Assembly: GCA_036377415.1 (NCBI GenBank) | Contig: DASUYK010000089.1 | Coordinates: forward strand, 1 to 15,969 | Source of the DNA: DASUPK01 sp036377415 | Lineage (GTDB): Bacteria > Actinomycetota > Thermoleophilia > Solirubrobacterales > 70-9 | Direction: 5' to 3' | Length of the DNA: 15,969 nucleotides | Program-made: the position numbers and the translations under genes | In this document: piece by piece, positions 12,643-15,969 of the stretch | How the letters are laid out: each line of letters opens with the position of its first letter | How positions within the stretch are numbered: the stretch's first letter is position 1 | The notes under the pieces: model-generated | Database searches by the model: none | Seen by the model: only the letters and a program-made list of their open reading frames with translations | Told to the model about the DNA's origin: nothing

Positions 12643-14094
12643 CTAACCGCTTGCATCTCGGGCGATCTCCATCCTGACCTGCTTGCCCTTCAGCTTCGTC
12701 CCGTCCAGATACTCGACCGCCCGCTCCGCCTGCTCGGCGTCCACCTCGACGAATGAAAAGCGGTCGAGGACGCGGATCGAGTGGATCGCTTCCTCGGGAA
12801 TCACGGCGCCCTCGCGAAGCGCCCAGCTCAGGTCCTCCTCGGCGATCCCTCCCCGCTTGCCGCGGTTCACGAAGAGCTTCACCTTGCCGTCCGGGAGAGG
12901 CTCAGGCGGGCCCTCCCGGTGGCGGGGACGAGGCGCGTGCTCGAGCCGCTCCTCGGGCGGCTCCCACTCGCCGATCGGCGCCTTCACGGTGCGCTCGATC
13001 GTCTTCAGGTCCCCGGCCTGCTTCTGAGTCGCGAAGGTGATCGCTCGCCCCGTCCGGCCGACGCGCCCGGTCCGCCCGATCCGATGCACGTAGATCTCGG
13101 GGTTGTTCGGGAGGTCGTAGTTGATCACGTGGGTGACGTGCTCGATGTCGAGGCCGCGGGCAGCGATGTCAGTGGCCACCAGCAGGGGTACCCGATGCTC
13201 TTTGAACGAGATCATCACCCCGTCGCGCTGACCCTGTGTCAGGTCGCCGTGCAGCGCCTTCACCCGCAGCCCCTTGTCTGCGAGGGCCTTGTCCAGCCGG
13301 GCCGCCCCGATCTTGGTGCGGGTGAAGATGATCGCCTGCTCCGGCTCCTCAGCCTTCAGAACCTCGACCAGGCGCTCGAGCTTGTTGCGCGGCTCGACCA
13401 TCACGTACGCCTGCTCGACCGAGTCGACGGTGAGCTTCTTCGGCGTCACCCGGATCGTCACCGGGTCGTACATGTACCGCTCGGCAAGGCGCGCGACCGG
13501 CCCCGGAATGGTCGCCGAGAACAGCAGCGTCTGCCGACCGCTCGGGCACATCCGCAGGATCTTCTCGACGTCCTCGATGAACCCGAGATCGAGCATCTCA
13601 TCCGCCTCGTCGAGGACGACGTAGCGCGCCGCAGTCAGGACCAGGGACCTGCGCGAGATCAGGTCCTTCATCCGGCCGACCGTGGCGACCACGATCTGCC
13701 CTCCGGCACGGAGGCGCGCCTGCTGGTCGCGGATCGGGGCGCCCCCGAAGACCGCGACCACGTTGACGCCCTCGAGGTGCTCAGCGTAGGTCCGGAGCGC
13801 CTGGGTAACCTGGATGCAGAGCTCGCGGGTCGGGGTGAGCACGATCGCCTGGGTCTCGTCGTTCCCCGGATCGAGGTACTCGAGCAGCGGCAGGCCGAAG
13901 GCGGCGGTCTTGCCGCTGCCGGTCTGAGCCTGGCCGATCACATCGTGGCCGGCGAGCAGCTCAGGGATCGCCTGCGCCTGGATCGGCGTCGGCTCCGCGT
14001 ACCCCAGCTCGTCCAGCGTCTGCAGCAGGCCCTCGGAGAGGCCAAGCTCCTTGAACGACTTCGCGGTCTGCTGACCGCCCCCGTTCTCGCTCAT
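12643..14094 (-). CDS. DEAD-box ATP-dependent RNA helicase with DbpA-type RNA-binding C-terminus
   Basis: A 483-residue helicase of the DeaD/CsdA-DbpA type that remodels RNA using ATP, for example in ribosome assembly or cold adaptation. Motifs occur in order: PTPIQ (Q motif), AQTGSGKT (56-63), PTRELCIQ (88-95), DEAD (162-165), SAT (193-195), ATDIAARGLDIE (307-318) and HRIGRTGR (337-344). The motif usually written TPGR reads TVGR at 138-141. After a charged, proline-rich linker (~375-402), residues ~404-478 (KVKLFVNRGKRGGI onward) match the DbpA RNA-binding domain. ATG 14094 is used because it shares a base with the stop of the oxidoreductase gene (TGATG); TTG 14097 would add one residue. The two genes are likely co-transcribed, though no functional link is obvious. 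Confidence 0.92.
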   Translation of the reverse strand: MSENGGGQQTAKSFKELGLSEGLLQTLDELGYAEPTPIQAQAIPELLAGHDVIGQAQTGSGKTAAFGLPLLEYLDPGNDETQAIVLTPTRELCIQVTQALRTYAEHLEGVNVVAVFGGAPIRDQQARLRAGGQIVVATVGRMKDLISRRSLVLTAARYVVLDEADEMLDLGFIEDVEKILRMCPSGRQTLLFSATIPGPVARLAERYMYDPVTIRVTPKKLTVDSVEQAYVMVEPRNKLERLVEVLKAEEPEQAIIFTRTKIGAARLDKALADKGLRVKALHGDLTQGQRDGVMISFKEHRVPLLVATDIAARGLDIEHVTHVINYDLPNNPEIYVHRIGRTGRVGRTGRAITFATQKQAGDLKTIERTVKAPIGEWEPPEERLEHAPRPRHREGPPEPLPDGKVKLFVNRGKRGGIAEEDLSWALREGAVIPEEAIHSIRVLDRFSFVEVDAEQAERAVEYLDGTKLKGKQVRMEIARDASG

Positions 14095-15041
14095 CAACCG
14101 GCCGGATCCAGCAGCAGCTTGCCGCTCGTCCGGCGCTCCTGCATCTCGGTGTGGGCGCGGGCGGCCTCGCTGAGCGGGTAGACGCCCCCGATCACGACCT
14201 CGAGCTCGCCGGAAGCGACGGCGCCGAGCAGCTCGCCGATCACCCGGGCGACGAGGTCGCGCCGCCGGACGATCAGCGGGGCGAGCCAGAAGCCGAGCAC
14301 GGACTTCGAGGTCCGCAGCAGGTAGTTGGTCGCCACCTCGTTCGGTTGCCGGGCGGCGTTTCCGAAGACCACGATCCGGCCCAGCATCCCCAGGGCGCGA
14401 AGCTCCGGCTCGAACCCGGTGCCGCTCATGTGCAGGACCACGTCCACTCGGTCGCCAGCGTTGGCTTCGAGGATCGCCTCCTTCAGGTCAGCGGCGCGCG
14501 AGTCAGCGGTGGCATCGGCGCCGAGCCGCTCGGCGAGCGCGCGCTTCTCGTCGCTCGAGGCGAGCGCGATCACCCTCGCCCCCGCCCGCTTGGCGAGCTG
14601 CACCGCGAGGCTGCCGGTGCCGCCCGCCCCGGCCTCGACCACCACCGTCTCGCCCTCCTGCACGTGCGCACAGACGTGGAGCAGCGAGTGGGCCGTCAGC
14701 CCCTGGAGCAGGAGGCCGGCCGCCTGGTCGTCGCTCACCTCGTCGGGAAGCGGGACCAGCCAGGGCTCCGGGACCGCGACCTTCTGCGCGTACCCCCCCG
14801 CCTGAAGGATCGCCGCGACTCGGCGCCCGTCCGGCGCGGTCCCGCTCACCTCGGCGCCGGGGATCAGTGGAAGGGTCTGCTCTGCGAGGTAGTCGTTGCG
14901 AATCGCGTGCGTGTCCGCGAAATTCATCCCGGCGCGGGCGACGTCGACCACGACCTCGCCGTTCGTCGGCTCCGGATCCGGCACGTCGACCAGCCTGAGC
15001 TTCTCGGGGCCGCCGAATTCCTCGATCTGAATAGCCTTCAT
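14094..15041 (-). CDS. NADPH:quinone oxidoreductase-like MDR protein (zinc-free)
   Basis: A 315-residue medium-chain dehydrogenase/reductase. The N-terminus MKAIQIEEFGGPEKLRL and GMNFADTHAIRNDY are typical of quinone oxidoreductases. The Rossmann loop for NADPH is AGAGGTGSLAVQLAK at 137-151. The cysteine/histidine ligands of zinc alcohol dehydrogenases are missing, which supports a reductase of quinones or enones. The actual substrate cannot be decided. The start ATG 15041 has TATCCT six bases upstream and lies only 11 bases from the divergent sugar-kinase start. Its stop and the helicase start overlap by one base (TGATG). Confidence 0.87.
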   Translation of the reverse strand: MKAIQIEEFGGPEKLRLVDVPDPEPTNGEVVVDVARAGMNFADTHAIRNDYLAEQTLPLIPGAEVSGTAPDGRRVAAILQAGGYAQKVAVPEPWLVPLPDEVSDDQAAGLLLQGLTAHSLLHVCAHVQEGETVVVEAGAGGTGSLAVQLAKRAGARVIALASSDEKRALAERLGADATADSRAADLKEAILEANAGDRVDVVLHMSGTGFEPELRALGMLGRIVVFGNAARQPNEVATNYLLRTSKSVLGFWLAPLIVRRRDLVARVIGELLGAVASGELEVVIGGVYPLSEAARAHTEMQERRTSGKLLLDPAG

Positions 15042-15047
15042 GGCCCC

Positions 15048-15053
15048 AGGATA
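15048..15053 (-). promoter_or_regulatory. Predicted -10 box for a leaderless oxidoreductase/helicase transcript
   Basis: On the minus strand TATCCT is followed by GGGGCC and then ATG 15041, the six-base spacing seen at other starts here. Its first base lies within the start codon of the divergent sugar kinase. The kinase's own -10 may be TAGCCT at 15032-15037, inside the oxidoreductase gene, so the two promoters probably overlap. Confidence 0.5.
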
Positions 15054-15969
15054 TGTCGCTCACCGTTGTCGGGTCCATTGCCTTCGATTCCGTCCGCACC
15101 CCTTTCGGGGAGCGGGATCGGATGCTGGGCGGCTCGGCCGTACATTTCGCGCTCGCGGCGAGCTTCTTCACCGAGGTGCGGGTCGTCGGCCCGGTGGGCG
15201 ACGACTTCGGCGCGGATCAGCTCGCGGTTCTCGAGGGTCGCGGGGTCATCACCGACGACATCGAGCGGGTCGCCGGCGGCGAGACGTTCTCCTGGCATGG
15301 TCACTACGACTTCGACCTGAACGTTGCACACACCGACGACACCCGGCTCAACGTCTTCGCGGACTTCGACCCGAAGCTCTCCGGCGCCTCCCGCTCCTCG
15401 GAGATGCTCTTTCTGGGAAACATCCAGCCGGAACTCCAGCGCCGGGTCCGAGCATCGTGCCGCCACGCCGAGTTCGCGGCGCTCGACTCGATGAACCTCT
15501 GGATAGAGACCGAGCGGGACGCCCTCGAGCACGCGATCGCCGAGGTCGACTGCGTGCTCCTGAATGATGCCGAGATCAGGGAGCTGACCGGCGAGCCGAA
15601 CCTGGCGAGGGCGGCCCGGGCGGCGATGGAGATGGGGCCCGGCGTGATCGTCGCGAAGCGGGGGGAGTACGGCGCCGCGCTCTTCACCAGGGACGAGTTC
15701 TTCGCGATTCCGGGCTACCTGCTCGAGGACGTCCGCGATCCGACCGGGGCCGGCGACAGCTTCGCCGGGGGTTTCCTCGGATACCTCGACAGCCGCAGGG
15801 CCGCGGGCGAGTCCGTGACTGACCACCGCGCTCTCCGCCAGGCGATGGCCTACGGCTCGGTGCTCGCGTCGTTCAACGTCGAGGACTTCGGTACCGGGCG
15901 CGTCAGCCGCCTCACCCGCGACGAGATCGAGGACCGTCTCGCGGAGTTCAAGCGCCTGACGCACTTCGA
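15053..15969 (+). CDS. PfkB-family carbohydrate kinase, 3' end cut by the window
   Basis: An open frame of 305 codons running to the right edge without a stop. It is a ribokinase/PfkB sugar kinase, which phosphorylates a sugar or nucleoside hydroxyl with ATP. The N-terminus MSLTVVGSIAFDSVRTPFG is followed by the substrate-side LGGSAVHFALAASFF (25-39) and VVGPVGDDFG (44-53). The PfkB signature DPTGAGDSFAGGFLGYL at 229-245 contains catalytic Asp235. The length is already near the family norm, so probably only a few residues are missing. The sugar cannot be assigned. ATG 15053 has no Shine-Dalgarno sequence. TAGCCT at 15032-15037 could be its -10, giving a leader of about nine bases. Confidence 0.87.
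   Translation, partial: MSLTVVGSIAFDSVRTPFGERDRMLGGSAVHFALAASFFTEVRVVGPVGDDFGADQLAVLEGRGVITDDIERVAGGETFSWHGHYDFDLNVAHTDDTRLNVFADFDPKLSGASRSSEMLFLGNIQPELQRRVRASCRHAEFAALDSMNLWIETERDALEHAIAEVDCVLLNDAEIRELTGEPNLARAARAAMEMGPGVIVAKRGEYGAALFTRDEFFAIPGYLLEDVRDPTGAGDSFAGGFLGYLDSRRAAGESVTDHRALRQAMAYGSVLASFNVEDFGTGRVSRLTRDEIEDRLAEFKRLTHF

Noticed and set aside
12781..14181. Plus-strand open frame of 466 codons opposite the helicase
   Set aside because: The helicase has every expected motif on the other strand. This frame shows only the skewed composition of an antisense reading.

Overview
The window is high-GC bacterial DNA packed with genes on both strands, with GTG and TTG starts beside ATG and many stop/start overlaps of 1-14 bases. 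The gene set (DUF2804, UPF0104 flippase-like protein, YihY, ACAD11-type acyl-CoA dehydrogenase, RpiB-like protein, lone RibD reductase domain) and the apparent leaderless promoters suggest an actinobacterium, probably of class Thermoleophilia (Solirubrobacterales/Gaiellales). That placement is inferred from protein flavour, not from a marker gene. No rRNA, tRNA, CRISPR array, insertion sequence or phage gene was seen. I did not find a clear undescribed defence or mobile system; this looks like a chromosomal metabolic region with several small features worth checking.

Layout. 1-193: non-coding, with two hairpins and the first copy of a 41-bp intergenic repeat. 194-3801 (minus): four overlapping genes forming one operon, read as haloalkane dehalogenase, DUF2804 protein, YihY membrane protein, UPF0104 membrane protein. 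3802-3884: divergent promoter region with the second copy of the 41-bp repeat. 3885-4889 (plus): sulfotransferase. 5049-7643 (plus): RpiB-like protein, RibD-type reductase (4-base overlap) and ACAD10/11-type acyl-CoA dehydrogenase. 7673-8731 (minus): APH-type kinase, convergent with the dehydrogenase. 8822-9466 (plus): HAD phosphatase-like protein, divergent from the kinase. 9472-10653 (minus): EamA transporter flanked by two small ORFs. 10725-12604 (plus): sensor histidine kinase and single-domain response regulator, overlapping by 4 bases. 12643-15041 (minus): MDR oxidoreductase and DEAD-box RNA helicase sharing one base. 15053 to the right edge (plus): PfkB sugar kinase, cut by the window end.

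How the genes may work together. The acyl-CoA dehydrogenase, APH kinase and HAD protein are separate, adjacent versions of the three domains fused in animal ACAD10. That points to a kinase/dehydrogenase route for hydroxylated acyl-CoAs such as 4-hydroxyacyl-CoAs. The histidine kinase and receiver protein form a signalling pair without a DNA-binding output. The minus-strand operon at the left joins a predicted haloalkane dehalogenase of subfamily I with two polytopic membrane proteins.

Regulation. Several genes carry a TAnnnT hexamer exactly 6 or 7 bases before the start codon (starts at 3801, 5049, 6369, 8731, 15041). This is the spacing expected for leaderless transcripts, and it helps fix the dehalogenase start at GTG 3801.
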